64,000 nt of DNA from Conexibacter woesei DSM 14684 (GTDB lineage: Bacteria > Actinomycetota > Thermoleophilia > Solirubrobacterales > Solirubrobacteraceae), in contig NC_013739.1 in assembly GCF_000025265.1 (NCBI RefSeq), positions 3,892,001-3,956,000 on the forward strand, in the 5' to 3' direction. Shown here one piece after another: positions 32,172 through 40,319 of the stretch. The notes below the pieces were generated by a model, which searched no databases, was not told the origin of the DNA, and was given only the letters and a program-made list of their open reading frames with translations. The stretch's first letter is position 1; each line of letters starts with the position of its first letter. Position numbers and translations under genes: made by a program.

Positions 32172-32435
32172 TCAGGTCCTGGGCTCGCGGTCTGCGACCC
32201 CCGAGGCGAGCACGAAGTCGACCGCCTGGCCGACCGTGAGGATTCTCGCCGCCTGCTCGTCGGACATCTGGACGCCGTAGGTGTCCTCCAGCTCCTGCAC
32301 GAGCGTGTAGAGGTCGAGCGAGTCGGCCTCGAGATCCTCGCGAAAGCGCGTCTCCACCGTGATGCCGCCGGGCTCGATCGCGAGCTCGTCGGCGAGGTGG
32401 GTGCGGATCAGGGTGAGAACTTCCTCGCGGGTCAT
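32172..32435 (-). CDS. acpP: Acyl carrier protein
   Basis: 87 residues, ATG 32435 overlapping the plsX stop (ATGA). Ser39 in EADSLDLY is the 4'-phosphopantetheine attachment site; the rest is the standard four-helix bundle (VQELEDTYGVQMSDEQAARILTVGQAVDF). Carries growing fatty acyl chains. Operon plsX-acpP-rnc-smc. Confidence 0.93.
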   Translation of the reverse strand: MTREEVLTLIRTHLADELAIEPGGITVETRFREDLEADSLDLYTLVQELEDTYGVQMSDEQAARILTVGQAVDFVLASGVADREPRT

Positions 32436-33466
32436 GGAGTCTGGACGCTAGCCGCCGCGTCGGACGACGGTGCCTGCCGCAAGGCACCGGCCGCGTCGAG
32501 CGCGGCGAGCGTGCGACCGACGACGTCCTCCCTCACGCCGCGCTCGGCGACCTCGATCGCGCGCGCGAAGCCGGTGCGCGTGAAACGACCGTGGGCGACG
32601 ACGCCGGTGCGGCGCAGGCCGAGCATGTACGCGCCGCCGGCCAGCTCGGGGTCGAGCGTCTCGCGCAGCGACTTCAGCGGGCGGCGCAACAGCAGCCCGC
32701 CGAGGCGGCCGCGCGGCGTCTGCATCGCGGTCTCTCTGATCGAGCGCATCAGCTTGCTGGAGACGCCCTCGATCAGCTTCAGCGTGACGTTGCCTGTGAA
32801 GCCGTCCATCACGACGACGTCGGCGACGCCCTCGGTCACCTGCGTGCCCTCGACGTTGCCGATGAAGTTGATGCGGCCGCCGGTCTCGACGAGGCGCGCG
32901 TGCGCGGCGATCACGTCCGGCGTGCCCTTGCCCGGCTCCTCGCCGTTGGACAGCAGCGCGACGCGCGGAGCAGCGACGCCCATCACCGACTGCGCGAAGG
33001 CGGCGCCCATGAAGGCGAACTGGACGAGGTGCTCGGGACGGACCTCGGGGCTCGCACCGACGTCGAGCAGCAGCACGGGCGCGCCGGGGACCGGCATCGG
33101 CAGCGCGAGCGCCGGCCGGTAGATGCCGCGCGCGCGGCGGATGTTGAAGAGGCCGGCGGCCAGCGCGGCGCCGGTCGAGCCGCCGGAGACGAGCGCGTCA
33201 GCGCGGCCTTCGGCGACAGCCTTGGTCGCGAGCACGATCGACGCGTCGGGCGTGCCGCGGACGGCGAGCGCCGGGTCCGGCGCCTTCGCGATCGAGCGCG
33301 GGGCGTCGACGACCTCGACGCCGTCGGGCGTCGGACCGATCTCGTCAGCGGGACCGAACAGCAGCACACGCGTGCCGCGCTCGGCCGCCAGGGCAGCGCC
33401 GGCCGCGACCTCGGATGGCCCGAGGTCGGCACCGTTCGCGTCCACGGCGACCGTGATCGGCGGCAC
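32432..33466 (-). CDS. plsX: Phosphate acyltransferase PlsX
   Basis: 344 residues, GTG 33466. PlsX makes acyl-phosphate from acyl-ACP for glycerol-3-phosphate acylation. The layout is standard: an N-terminal VAVDANGADLGP, VSGGSTGAALAAG, LLDVGASPEVRPEHLVQFAFMG, DGFTGNVTLKLIEG. However the usually invariant AVDAMGGDxxP, SAGNTGA and DVGANxD motifs are altered to DANGAD, SGGSTGA and DVGASPE, so it may be a lineage variant. Lies beside acpP, consistent with the role. Confidence 0.9.
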   Translation of the reverse strand: MPPITVAVDANGADLGPSEVAAGAALAAERGTRVLLFGPADEIGPTPDGVEVVDAPRSIAKAPDPALAVRGTPDASIVLATKAVAEGRADALVSGGSTGAALAAGLFNIRRARGIYRPALALPMPVPGAPVLLLDVGASPEVRPEHLVQFAFMGAAFAQSVMGVAAPRVALLSNGEEPGKGTPDVIAAHARLVETGGRINFIGNVEGTQVTEGVADVVVMDGFTGNVTLKLIEGVSSKLMRSIRETAMQTPRGRLGGLLLRRPLKSLRETLDPELAGGAYMLGLRRTGVVAHGRFTRTGFARAIEVAERGVREDVVGRTLAALDAAGALRQAPSSDAAASVQTP

Positions 33467-33483
33467 GGGTCGCTCTGCCGTGC

Positions 33484-33678
33484 TCAGGCGGCGTCGTCGC
33501 CGGCGTTCGCGACGATCACGTCACGACCGGCGTACGTTCCACAGGTCGGGCAGACGCGATGCGGCCGCCGCGGGCTGTGGCACTGGGGGCACGCCTGAAT
33601 CGACGGCGCCGAGATCTTGTGCTGTGAGCGGCGCTTGTTCGTGCGCGCGTGAGATTGCTTCTGCTTCGGGACGGCCAT
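33484..33678 (-). CDS. rpmF: 50S ribosomal protein L32
   Basis: 64 residues, ATG 33678. MAVPKQKQSHARTNKRRSQHK is the L32 start, with a Cys4 zinc ribbon (CPQC and CPTC). The zinc-binding (C+) form. Lies between yceD and plsX, the common order. Confidence 0.95.
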   Translation of the reverse strand: MAVPKQKQSHARTNKRRSQHKISAPSIQACPQCHSPRRPHRVCPTCGTYAGRDVIVANAGDDAA

Positions 33679-33702
33679 AGAGCGGTGGAATGTACCAGGG
33701 AA

Positions 33703-33726
33703 CGGGGTCAGCTGGCGCTGACCCCG
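33703..33726 (-). promoter_or_regulatory. Hairpin in the yceD-rpmF gap
   Basis: CGGGGTCAGC (33703-33712) pairs perfectly with GCTGACCCCG (33717-33726), TGGC loop, 25 bases upstream of the L32 start on the minus strand. Either a partial terminator after yceD or a structure in the rpmF leader. Confidence 0.5.
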
Positions 33727-33737
33727 GAATCTCCTCG

Positions 33738-34253
33738 CTACAGCTCCAGCTCGCGCAGCTTCGCCCAGCGCGGGTCGGGCTCCGGCTCGTGCGCGTGGTC
33801 GGGCGAGCTGTTGAGGTTCTCGCCGCAGACCGCGCAGAGACCGGCGCAGTCGGTGCGGCAGAGCAGCTGGGCGGGCAGCGCGAGCGACAGCGAGTCGCGC
33901 GTCCAGCCGGTCAGGTCGATCACCTCGTCGGTGACGTAGGGGCTGATCAGCTCCTCGTCCTCGGCCCCCGGCTGTTCGACCTCGCGCGCGTCCACGGCGA
34001 AAGACGTCGCGGACGGCTCCAGGCAGCGCATGCACGGGCCCGAGAGTGCCGTCTCGAAGCGCAGCCGCAGCGCGTAGCCGTTCGCCGTCGTCTTCGAGAC
34101 ATCGAGCCTCACCGGCACGACGGCGGGCTCGACCTCGTAGGTCTGACCGCTGAGGTCGTAGCGGTCGACGGCGACCTCGAGGTCGATCGTCCGCCCCTCC
34201 CCCGAGTTGAGGCGGAGCGGTCCGAGATCGAAGCTTTCGGCACGTTGGGACAT
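33738..34253 (-). CDS. YceD/DUF177 family protein
   Basis: 171 residues, ATG 34253. The DUF177 Cys motifs are present: CMRCL in the centre and CRTDCAGLCAVCGENLN near the C-terminus, likely binding zinc. The family is linked with 23S rRNA accumulation and L32 in plants and bacteria, which fits its place directly upstream of rpmF. Confidence 0.9.
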   Translation of the reverse strand: MSQRAESFDLGPLRLNSGEGRTIDLEVAVDRYDLSGQTYEVEPAVVPVRLDVSKTTANGYALRLRFETALSGPCMRCLEPSATSFAVDAREVEQPGAEDEELISPYVTDEVIDLTGWTRDSLSLALPAQLLCRTDCAGLCAVCGENLNSSPDHAHEPEPDPRWAKLRELEL

Positions 34254-34285
34254 GCCGTCGAGATTAGCGTGAGTGCGGGCGGCGC

Positions 34286-35908
34286 TCAGCGCAGCTCGCG
34301 CTTGAGGACCTTGCCGGTCGCGTTGCGCGGCAGCTCCTCGACGAAGACGACCTCGCGCGGCACCTTGAAGCCCGCGAGGTTCGCTCTCACGTACGCCTTC
34401 AGCTCGTCCTCTGTGGACGCGGCCTCGGGGTTGAGCACGACGACGGCCTTCAGCCGCTGCCCCCACTCCTCGTCGGCGATGCCGATCACGGCGACCTCGC
34501 GCACGGCCCCGTGGCCGGCGAGCAGGTCCTCGACCTCGGAGGGAAAGACGTTCTCGCCCCCGCTTATGATCATGTCGTCGTCGCGGCCGTCGACGAACAG
34601 CCGGCCGCCGCTGTCGAAGTGACCGACGTCGCCGGAGGACATCAGGCCGTCGATGATCTCCTTGTTGCCGCCGCCGGTGTAGCCCTCGAACGGCAGCTCG
34701 TTGCCGACGAAGATCCGCCCGGTCTGGCCGGCGGGGACTTCGCGGCCGTCCTCGTCGAGCAGCCGCACGCGCGTGCCGACCGGCGGGCGGCCGGCCGTCC
34801 CGGGCGCAGCGCGCATGTCGGCGGGCGTCGCGATCGTCGCCCACGCGACCTCGGTCGAGCCGTAGGTGTTGTAGAGCACGTCGCCGAAGCGGTCCATCAC
34901 GCGCGTCGAGAGCGGGCCGGGCAACGCCGATCCGCTCGCGGCTATGACGCGCAGCGACGAGGTGTCGTACTTGGCGAAGACGTCGTCGGGCAGCTCCAGC
35001 ATCCGCTGGAGCATCACCGGCACGACGACGAGCCCGCTCGCTCTGTGGCGGGCGATCGCGCGCAGCGTGCCCTCCGGGTCGAAGCGCCGCCTCAGGACGA
35101 TCGTCGAGGCGAGCGGGACGCCGAGCGTGAAGTGCGCGAGCCCCCACGTGTGGAAGATCGGCGCGGCGATCATCGTCGTCTCGCGCGCCTTCAACGGCAT
35201 CTTCGACAGCAGCGCGGCGGCGGCGCCGAGGCCTGCGGCGCTGCGGCGGGCGCCCTTCGGCGCACCGGTCGTGCCGGAGGTGAGGATGATCACGCGGCCG
35301 GGCTCGGCGGCCGGCGGCACGCCGGCGGCGTCGCCCTCGGCGATCAGGTCCTCGATCAGGCGGTCGCCGTTGGCGCTCTCGCCGTCGTGCCATGCGACAT
35401 AGCTCTTGCGGCCGGCGCGGACCGGCTCGACGATGTTGGCGAACTCCTCGTCGTAGACGATCGCGGCGGCTCTCTCGCGCTCGATCACCTCGGCCAGCTG
35501 CGGGCCCGCGAACGCCGTGTTGAGGTAGATGATGTTCGCGCCGAGTCGGGAGGTCGCGACGGTGACGTCGACGAAGCCGCGGTGGTTGCGGCACATCACC
35601 GCGATCGCGTCGCCGGGACGTATCCCCTCGTTCGCGAAGGACGACGCGAGCGCGTTGGCGCGGCGGTGCAGCTCGCCGTAGCTGAGCGTGCCCAGCTCGT
35701 CGATGATCGCCGGCTGGTCGGGCTTTCTTGCGGCGGTGACCGCGAACGCCCCGGCCGACGTGGTGCCCCAGCGCTTGAGCGCGAGGCCGACCTTGGCGAG
35801 GCGGTCCGGTCGCGTCGGGCCGATCAGCCCGGAACCGACGAGGGTCTTGGCGACGAACGCCTGATGCGTGATCTGTCTCAACACGATGCGTATCCAACCA
35901 CGAACCAC
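34286..35908 (-). CDS. AMP-dependent acyl-CoA synthetase/ligase
   Basis: 540 residues from GTG 35908; a TTG or GTG around 35885 could be the true start. Adenylate-forming signature: ILTSGTTGAPKGARR (P-loop), YGSTEVAWAT, SGDVGHFDSGGRLFVDGRDDDMIISGGENVFPSEVE and the catalytic lysine near PRNATGKVLKRELR. This is the long-chain or medium-chain acyl-CoA synthetase/FadD group. It activates a free carboxylic acid with ATP and CoA; chain length is unknown. It stands just upstream of yceD. Confidence 0.9.
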   Translation of the reverse strand: MVRGWIRIVLRQITHQAFVAKTLVGSGLIGPTRPDRLAKVGLALKRWGTTSAGAFAVTAARKPDQPAIIDELGTLSYGELHRRANALASSFANEGIRPGDAIAVMCRNHRGFVDVTVATSRLGANIIYLNTAFAGPQLAEVIERERAAAIVYDEEFANIVEPVRAGRKSYVAWHDGESANGDRLIEDLIAEGDAAGVPPAAEPGRVIILTSGTTGAPKGARRSAAGLGAAAALLSKMPLKARETTMIAAPIFHTWGLAHFTLGVPLASTIVLRRRFDPEGTLRAIARHRASGLVVVPVMLQRMLELPDDVFAKYDTSSLRVIAASGSALPGPLSTRVMDRFGDVLYNTYGSTEVAWATIATPADMRAAPGTAGRPPVGTRVRLLDEDGREVPAGQTGRIFVGNELPFEGYTGGGNKEIIDGLMSSGDVGHFDSGGRLFVDGRDDDMIISGGENVFPSEVEDLLAGHGAVREVAVIGIADEEWGQRLKAVVVLNPEAASTEDELKAYVRANLAGFKVPREVVFVEELPRNATGKVLKRELR

Positions 35909-35948
35909 GACGAGCGCGTGTCAGTTTGTGACGCTCCCGTCACCTTCG

Positions 35949-36899
35949 TCACGGAAGCTCGAGTCCGCGGGGCGTCTCGCCGCGTTCGACGAGCGCGTGG
36001 ATCTCCGCCGCGCGACGCGGGTTGAGGAAGACATGGCGCTGCCCGACGCTCGGTTTCTCCAGCAGCAGGCCGGCGTCGAGCAGGCGCTCGCCGATCGCGA
36101 GCGCGAGCGCGCGGTCATGGCCGGCGAAGCCGCGCGCGAGGTGACTGATCTCGGTGTGGTAGCCGCCCCACTTCCCCATCCCCATCAACCGCTGCAGGAT
36201 CCGCCGCGCGACGCGGCGACCGCGGTCTCTGTCGTCGTGCGGGCGCGCGACGTCGGACGTCGGGTCGAGCACGTTGATGACCGCCTCGTCGTGCTCGCCG
36301 ACAGACGCCGCGTCGGCCGGATGGCCGCCGAAGCGCGCGACCGCCTCCGCGATCCGCAGCGGGTGCAGCTCCCCGATCGGCGGGCGCAGGTCCTCGACGT
36401 CGGCGAGCACCGCCTCGGGCACGGCGTACGCAGCGGCGCGCAGGCGGTCGACGTGCTCCATGTGGTCGGCGAACAGCTCGGCGGCGTACTCGGCGTGGTC
36501 GGGCGCATCGCCTAGCGACAGCGGGAAGGCGAGCGCGAGCTGTCCCTCCCAGCTGCCGACGCTGAGCGAAAGGTCCTCGCCCCCGCCGGGCGCCATCGCC
36601 TCCGAGCCCTCGACGAGCGTCCCGACGAGCGCCGCGACGAGCACCCAGGCGCGCTCGACCACCGCGTCGGGATCGGCACGCAGCGCCGGCGCGACCGGTG
36701 CGACCGCGAGCAGGCGGTCGCCGGCCGGGGCGATCGCGACCGGGACGGGCGCGCCGGGCGCATAGCCCGATCGCGGCAACGTCAGCTCGTGCGCGCCCTC
36801 GGCGAACGCGTCGAGCAGCTCGGCGCGGATCTGCGCCACGCGGTCGCGTGCGGCGTGGATGCCGCCGGCGTCCGAGAGCACGCTGCCGAGTCGGGTCAT
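35949..36899 (-). CDS. Conserved hypothetical protein, cytosolic
   Basis: 316 residues, ATG 36899, with TAGGGT ten bases before the start. N-terminal half is alpha/beta (LTLPRSGYAPGAPVPVAIAPAGDRLLAVAPV, then LSLSVGSWEGQLALAFPLSLGD); C-terminal half is helical with a winged-helix-like end (WGGYHTEISHLARGFAGHDRALALAIGERLLDAGLLLEKPSVGQRHVFLNPRRAAEIHALVERGE), which resembles a DNA- or RNA-binding wing. No membrane helix. No family recognised. Confidence 0.6.
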   Translation of the reverse strand: MTRLGSVLSDAGGIHAARDRVAQIRAELLDAFAEGAHELTLPRSGYAPGAPVPVAIAPAGDRLLAVAPVAPALRADPDAVVERAWVLVAALVGTLVEGSEAMAPGGGEDLSLSVGSWEGQLALAFPLSLGDAPDHAEYAAELFADHMEHVDRLRAAAYAVPEAVLADVEDLRPPIGELHPLRIAEAVARFGGHPADAASVGEHDEAVINVLDPTSDVARPHDDRDRGRRVARRILQRLMGMGKWGGYHTEISHLARGFAGHDRALALAIGERLLDAGLLLEKPSVGQRHVFLNPRRAAEIHALVERGETPRGLELP

Positions 36900-36972
36900 C
36901 CGGCGCCGAACCCTAACGGTCGGGGATTGCGGCGGTGTGGCGTGGCGGCGCTGCCGGCGCCCGGCTGCCGGC

Positions 36973-38163
36973 TCAGCCGCCGCAGACGAGCCGGTCGCCC
37001 GGCAGCGGTCTCGTCGCCGCCGGCGTCAGCTCGAACGCGCCGGGCGCGACGGGCACGCGGATCGGCCGCCCGTTCGCGTCGATTCTCGCCGTCCCGACGC
37101 CGACGCGGAGGATCAGCTTCGGGCGCCGGACGACGTACGGCGCCTCCAGCACTTCGTTGACGAGCGTTCTACCGCTGTCGGCGTCGGCGACGCAGACGTA
37201 CGACGGCTCCGTCGGGACGATCCGCAGGCGGACCGTCGCGGGTCTGCGCCGCGGCTTCGGCGTGGCATCGGTGACGGCCCGCGTGGCGGTGGTGGCGGTG
37301 CCAGCGGGCGCGGGCGGCGTCGGCGTCGGCGTGCGGGCGGGAGCGGCGGTCGTGCGGCTCGTGCGGGCCGGCGGCGCGGTGGTCGTGTGCGTGCGCGGCG
37401 CCGCGGAGGTCGTGCGAGACGGAGCGGGAGCGGTGGCCGTGCTGGCGGGTGCCGTCGTCTGCGTGGCGGTGGTGCCGGCGGGGAGCGCGTCGACGGTCTC
37501 GTCGCCGTCGCCCGCGAGGCTGCGCAGCAGCACCACGACGACCATCAGCAGCGCGAGCGCGCCGAGGCCGAGCGCGCCGGCGGCGATCCGTCTGTTCCTC
37601 GGCACGTCGGGTGCCGGGCCGGCGGCCGGTCTGCGCCGGATGCTGTAGCCGGCGCGCAGGAGGCCGGCGATCCGTGCGAGGGGGCGAGCAGCGGCGGGCT
37701 GAGCGGGCGGAGCGGCTTCGGCCTCAGGTGCGCCGGCGGCCGGGGGCGCGGCGGCGGCGCGAGAGCCGGCGGCCGGAGGCACGGGAGCGTCGGCGGTCGG
37801 GAACGCGTCGGCGCGCGCGGGAGCGGCAGCGGCCGGAGGGGCGGGCGCGACGCCCGGCGCGGCAGTCGCGCGGCGCAGCTGGACGAACTGGTGCGGGGCG
37901 GCCTCCGCGAGTGGTGGGTCGGCGACGACGCCGGACAGCTGGAGCGCGGCGGTCGCACGGCGGCGCGCGTCGTCGCCCTCGCCGCCGAAGCGGGCGAGCA
38001 GCTCCCGCGCCGGCCGCTTGTAGCCGAACGGTCCCGCGGCCTCGCGCGCGAGCTCGTCGGCGACCGCGGCGTCGGCGAGCGGGACCGGGTCGGCGGTCTC
38101 CTGCCACGCGTCGGCGCGTCTGCGACCGCGTCCTCTCCGCTCGCGGCCTCTCCGCTCACGCAT
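36973..38163 (-). CDS. Single-pass membrane protein with RodZ-like C-terminal domain
   Basis: 396 residues. N-terminal charged helical region, a long Ala/Pro linker (about 95-165), one transmembrane helix (about 190-215, ALGLGALALLMVVVVLL), a Thr/Pro/Ala external linker, and a C-terminal beta domain (TVRLRIVPTEPSYVCVADADSGRTLVN, then VRRPKLILRVGVGTARIDANGRPIRVPVAPGAFELTP) that resembles the RodZ DUF4115 domain, although no N-terminal helix-turn-helix of RodZ is seen. The Arg-rich N-terminus overlaps the rmuC stop by eight bases. If RodZ-like, it would link the cytoskeleton or wall synthesis to the envelope; this is inference. Confidence 0.6.
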   Translation of the reverse strand: MRERRGRERRGRGRRRADAWQETADPVPLADAAVADELAREAAGPFGYKRPARELLARFGGEGDDARRRATAALQLSGVVADPPLAEAAPHQFVQLRRATAAPGVAPAPPAAAAPARADAFPTADAPVPPAAGSRAAAAPPAAGAPEAEAAPPAQPAAARPLARIAGLLRAGYSIRRRPAAGPAPDVPRNRRIAAGALGLGALALLMVVVVLLRSLAGDGDETVDALPAGTTATQTTAPASTATAPAPSRTTSAAPRTHTTTAPPARTSRTTAAPARTPTPTPPAPAGTATTATRAVTDATPKPRRRPATVRLRIVPTEPSYVCVADADSGRTLVNEVLEAPYVVRRPKLILRVGVGTARIDANGRPIRVPVAPGAFELTPAATRPLPGDRLVCGG

Positions 38164-39250
38164 CGCGCGCCTCCTCCAGCCGCAGGTCGTGGACGCGCGG
38201 CGTGTCGTCCTCCCGCAGCTCGGGCGCGTGCAGCTCGCGCGCGGTCAGGTCGACCGGGGCGACCGCCGGCAGCTCGCGTTCGCGGCCGACGACGCCGTGT
38301 CTGGAGAACTGACGGGCGCTCGGCAGCACGCGGCTGTCGAACGAGCCGACCGCCTCGTTGTAGGCACCGACCGCGCTGCGCAGCCGCGTGCCGACGCGGT
38401 CGAGGTGCGCGCCGAACGTGCCGAGGCGGTGGTGCAGCTCCCGTCCCAGCTCCGCGACCTGGCGCGCGCTCTCGGCGACCGTCTCCTGCTGCCAGCCGTA
38501 GGCGACCGCGCGCAGCAGCGCGATCAGCGTCGTCGGCGTCGCGATCAGGACGCCGTCGCGGACGCCGTCCTCCAGCAGCGACGGGTCCGCCTCCAGCGCC
38601 GCGGTGTAGAAGTGCTCGCCCGGCAGGAACAGGAAGACGAAGTCCGGCGCGGTCGGGAACTGCGCCCAGTACGCCTTCGCCGACAGTGCGCGGACGTGCT
38701 CGCGCAGCAGCCGCGCATGCTGCGCCAGCTCGCGCGTGCGCGTCGTCTCGTCCTGTGCCTCGTAGGCGTTGAGGAACGCGTGCAACGGCGCCTTCGCGTC
38801 GACGACGACGTGCTTGCCGCCCGGCAGGTTGACGACCAGGTCCGGCCGCAGCACGCCGTGCTCGCCCTGAACGGACGCCTGCTCGGTGAAGTCGCAGTGG
38901 TCGAGCATCCCCGCCAGCTCGACGACGCGTCTGAGCTGCAGCTCGCCCCAGCGCCCGCGCGTGTGCGGCTGGCGCAGCGCGGCGACGAGCGCGCCCGTCT
39001 CCCCGCGCAGCCGCTCCTGCGACTCGACCAGCTGCTTGATCTGCTGCTCCAGCGCGCCGCGCTGGTGGGCGCGGTCGCGGTCGAGCGCAGCCAGCTGCTC
39101 GTCGACCCGGCGCAGCGACTGGTGGATCGGGTCGACCATCGCGTCGACGGTCTGCGCGCGCCGCTCCGTCGAGTGGCGACCACGCAGCGCGAGCACGACG
39201 GCGAGCGCGCCGAGCGCGAGGCCGATCAGGAGCCAGACGGCAGAGGACAT
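38156..39250 (-). CDS. rmuC: DNA recombination protein RmuC
   Basis: 364 residues from ATG 39250 (GTG 39256 is possible). N-terminal membrane helix (VWLLIGLALGALAVVLALRG), coiled coil (about 35-95), and the RmuC nuclease-like domain: RGRWGELQLRRVVELAGMLDHCDFTEQASV, then RPDLVVNLPGGKHVVVDAKAPLHAFLNAY, then FLFLPGEHFYTAAL. RmuC limits DNA inversions and is predicted to be a PD-(D/E)xK nuclease acting on replication or recombination structures. Twin hairpins lie between it and the upstream coiled-coil gene. Confidence 0.9.
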   Translation of the reverse strand: MSSAVWLLIGLALGALAVVLALRGRHSTERRAQTVDAMVDPIHQSLRRVDEQLAALDRDRAHQRGALEQQIKQLVESQERLRGETGALVAALRQPHTRGRWGELQLRRVVELAGMLDHCDFTEQASVQGEHGVLRPDLVVNLPGGKHVVVDAKAPLHAFLNAYEAQDETTRTRELAQHARLLREHVRALSAKAYWAQFPTAPDFVFLFLPGEHFYTAALEADPSLLEDGVRDGVLIATPTTLIALLRAVAYGWQQETVAESARQVAELGRELHHRLGTFGAHLDRVGTRLRSAVGAYNEAVGSFDSRVLPSARQFSRHGVVGRERELPAVAPVDLTARELHAPELREDDTPRVHDLRLEEARDA

Positions 39251-39307
39251 GACCACTCAGCGTTGCGCGCTGAGCGGACGGAATGGGCGCGCCGTTGCAG
39301 CGGGCCC

Positions 39308-39359
39308 GCAAGTTCGGCGCCAGCCGAACTTGCAAGCTGATCGGCGCCAGCCGATCAGC
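39308..39359. terminator. Twin hairpins with identical CGCCAG loops
   Basis: Stem 1: 39308-39317 with 39324-39333, ten perfect pairs; stem 2: 39336-39344 with 39351-39359, nine perfect pairs. Both loops read CGCCAG (39318-39323, 39345-39350) and the 14-base TCGGCGCCAGCCGA core is shared. Stem 2 includes the stop codon of the coiled-coil gene. No T-tract. Confidence 0.6.
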
Positions 39360-39819
39360 CGACTTCGGCCGGCTCGTCCTTGCCCTGCAGGCGCTCGCGA
39401 CCGCGCTGGACGGCCGCGATGAACTTCGACAGGTTGACCTCGAGCGTGTTGAGGATCTCGTCGGCGTAGTCCTCCGCGCCGAGGCGGATCTCGCGCTCGC
39501 GGGCGCGTGCGTCCTCGATGATGTCCTCGGCGCCGCGCTCGGCCTGCTTCGTGACCTCCTCGTCGGAGATCAGGCGATCTTGGCGCTCACGCGCTTCTCT
39601 CAGGATTCGCTCGGCCTCGCGCTTGGCCTCGGCGAGCATCTCCTGACGCTCCTTGACGATCCAGCGCGCCTGCTTGATCTCTTCCGGGATCGTCGCACGC
39701 ATCTGGTCGAGAAGGTCGTAGATCTCCTCCTTGTCCACGCGGACCTGGTCGGTCAGCGGGACCGGCTTCGCGTTGTGGACAAGGTCGTCCAGCTTGTCGA
39801 TCAGGACCAGGACATCCAT
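39355..39819 (-). CDS. Coiled-coil protein, DivIVA/ATP-synthase-b-like
   Basis: 154 residues, ATG 39819. After MDVLVLIDKLDDLVHNAKPVPLTDQVRVDKEEIYDLLDQMRATIPEEIKQARWIV comes a long charged heptad coiled coil (about 55-120: ERQEMLAEAKREAERILREARERQDRLISDEEVTKQAERGAEDI), then LGAEDYADEILNTLEVNLSKFIAAVQRGRERL. The N-terminal segment resembles small actinobacterial DivIVA-family proteins; the coil looks like ATP synthase subunit b, but no membrane helix is present. Position next to coaD is conserved in actinobacteria. Probably a structural or cell-pole protein. Confidence 0.7.
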   Translation of the reverse strand: MDVLVLIDKLDDLVHNAKPVPLTDQVRVDKEEIYDLLDQMRATIPEEIKQARWIVKERQEMLAEAKREAERILREARERQDRLISDEEVTKQAERGAEDIIEDARAREREIRLGAEDYADEILNTLEVNLSKFIAAVQRGRERLQGKDEPAEVG

Positions 39820-39835
39820 CGGAACCTCTGTTTCG

Positions 39836-40315
39836 TCAACGGCTCAGTTCTTCCTTCAAGCGCGCTGCCACATAGTCGGGGACGAGATCTTGAATGTTCC
39901 CGCCGAACGTCGCGAGCTCTTTGACGCCGCTGGAACTGAGGAAACTGTACTGCGGCGAGGCCATCAGATACACGGACTCGACATCTGGGGCCTGCCGGCG
40001 GTTGAGCTGATGCATCTCCAGCTCGTACTCGAAGTCCGAGATCGCGCGCAGTCCCTTGACGATCGACTTGGCGCCCAGATCCTGGGCGAAGTCGACCAAC
40101 AGGTTGCTGAACGCCTCGGCGCGCACGTTCCCGAGATGCTCGGTCGCGCGCTCGATGAAACCGATCCGCTCCTCCGCCGTGAAGAGCGTCTTGCCCTTGC
40201 GGATCGGCAGGTTCACGACACCGACGACGACCTCGTCGAAGATCGCCGCAGCGCGGCCTATGACGTCCAGGTGGCCGTTGGTGACCGGGTCGTAGGACCC
40301 CGGGCAGACGGCCAT
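39836..40315 (-). CDS. coaD: Phosphopantetheine adenylyltransferase
   Basis: 159 residues from ATG 40315 (MAVCPGSYDP); an upstream ATG at 40333 would overlap the rsmD end and adds six residues. Nucleotidyltransferase motif GSYDPVTNGHLDVIGRA (T/HxGH), then LVDFAQDLGAKSIVKGLRAISDFEYELEMHQLNR, and the YSFLSSSGVKEL motif. Fourth step of CoA synthesis. Spaced 16 bp before the coiled-coil gene. Confidence 0.95.
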   Translation of the reverse strand: MAVCPGSYDPVTNGHLDVIGRAAAIFDEVVVGVVNLPIRKGKTLFTAEERIGFIERATEHLGNVRAEAFSNLLVDFAQDLGAKSIVKGLRAISDFEYELEMHQLNRRQAPDVESVYLMASPQYSFLSSSGVKELATFGGNIQDLVPDYVAARLKEELSR

Positions 40316-40319
40316 GCGG

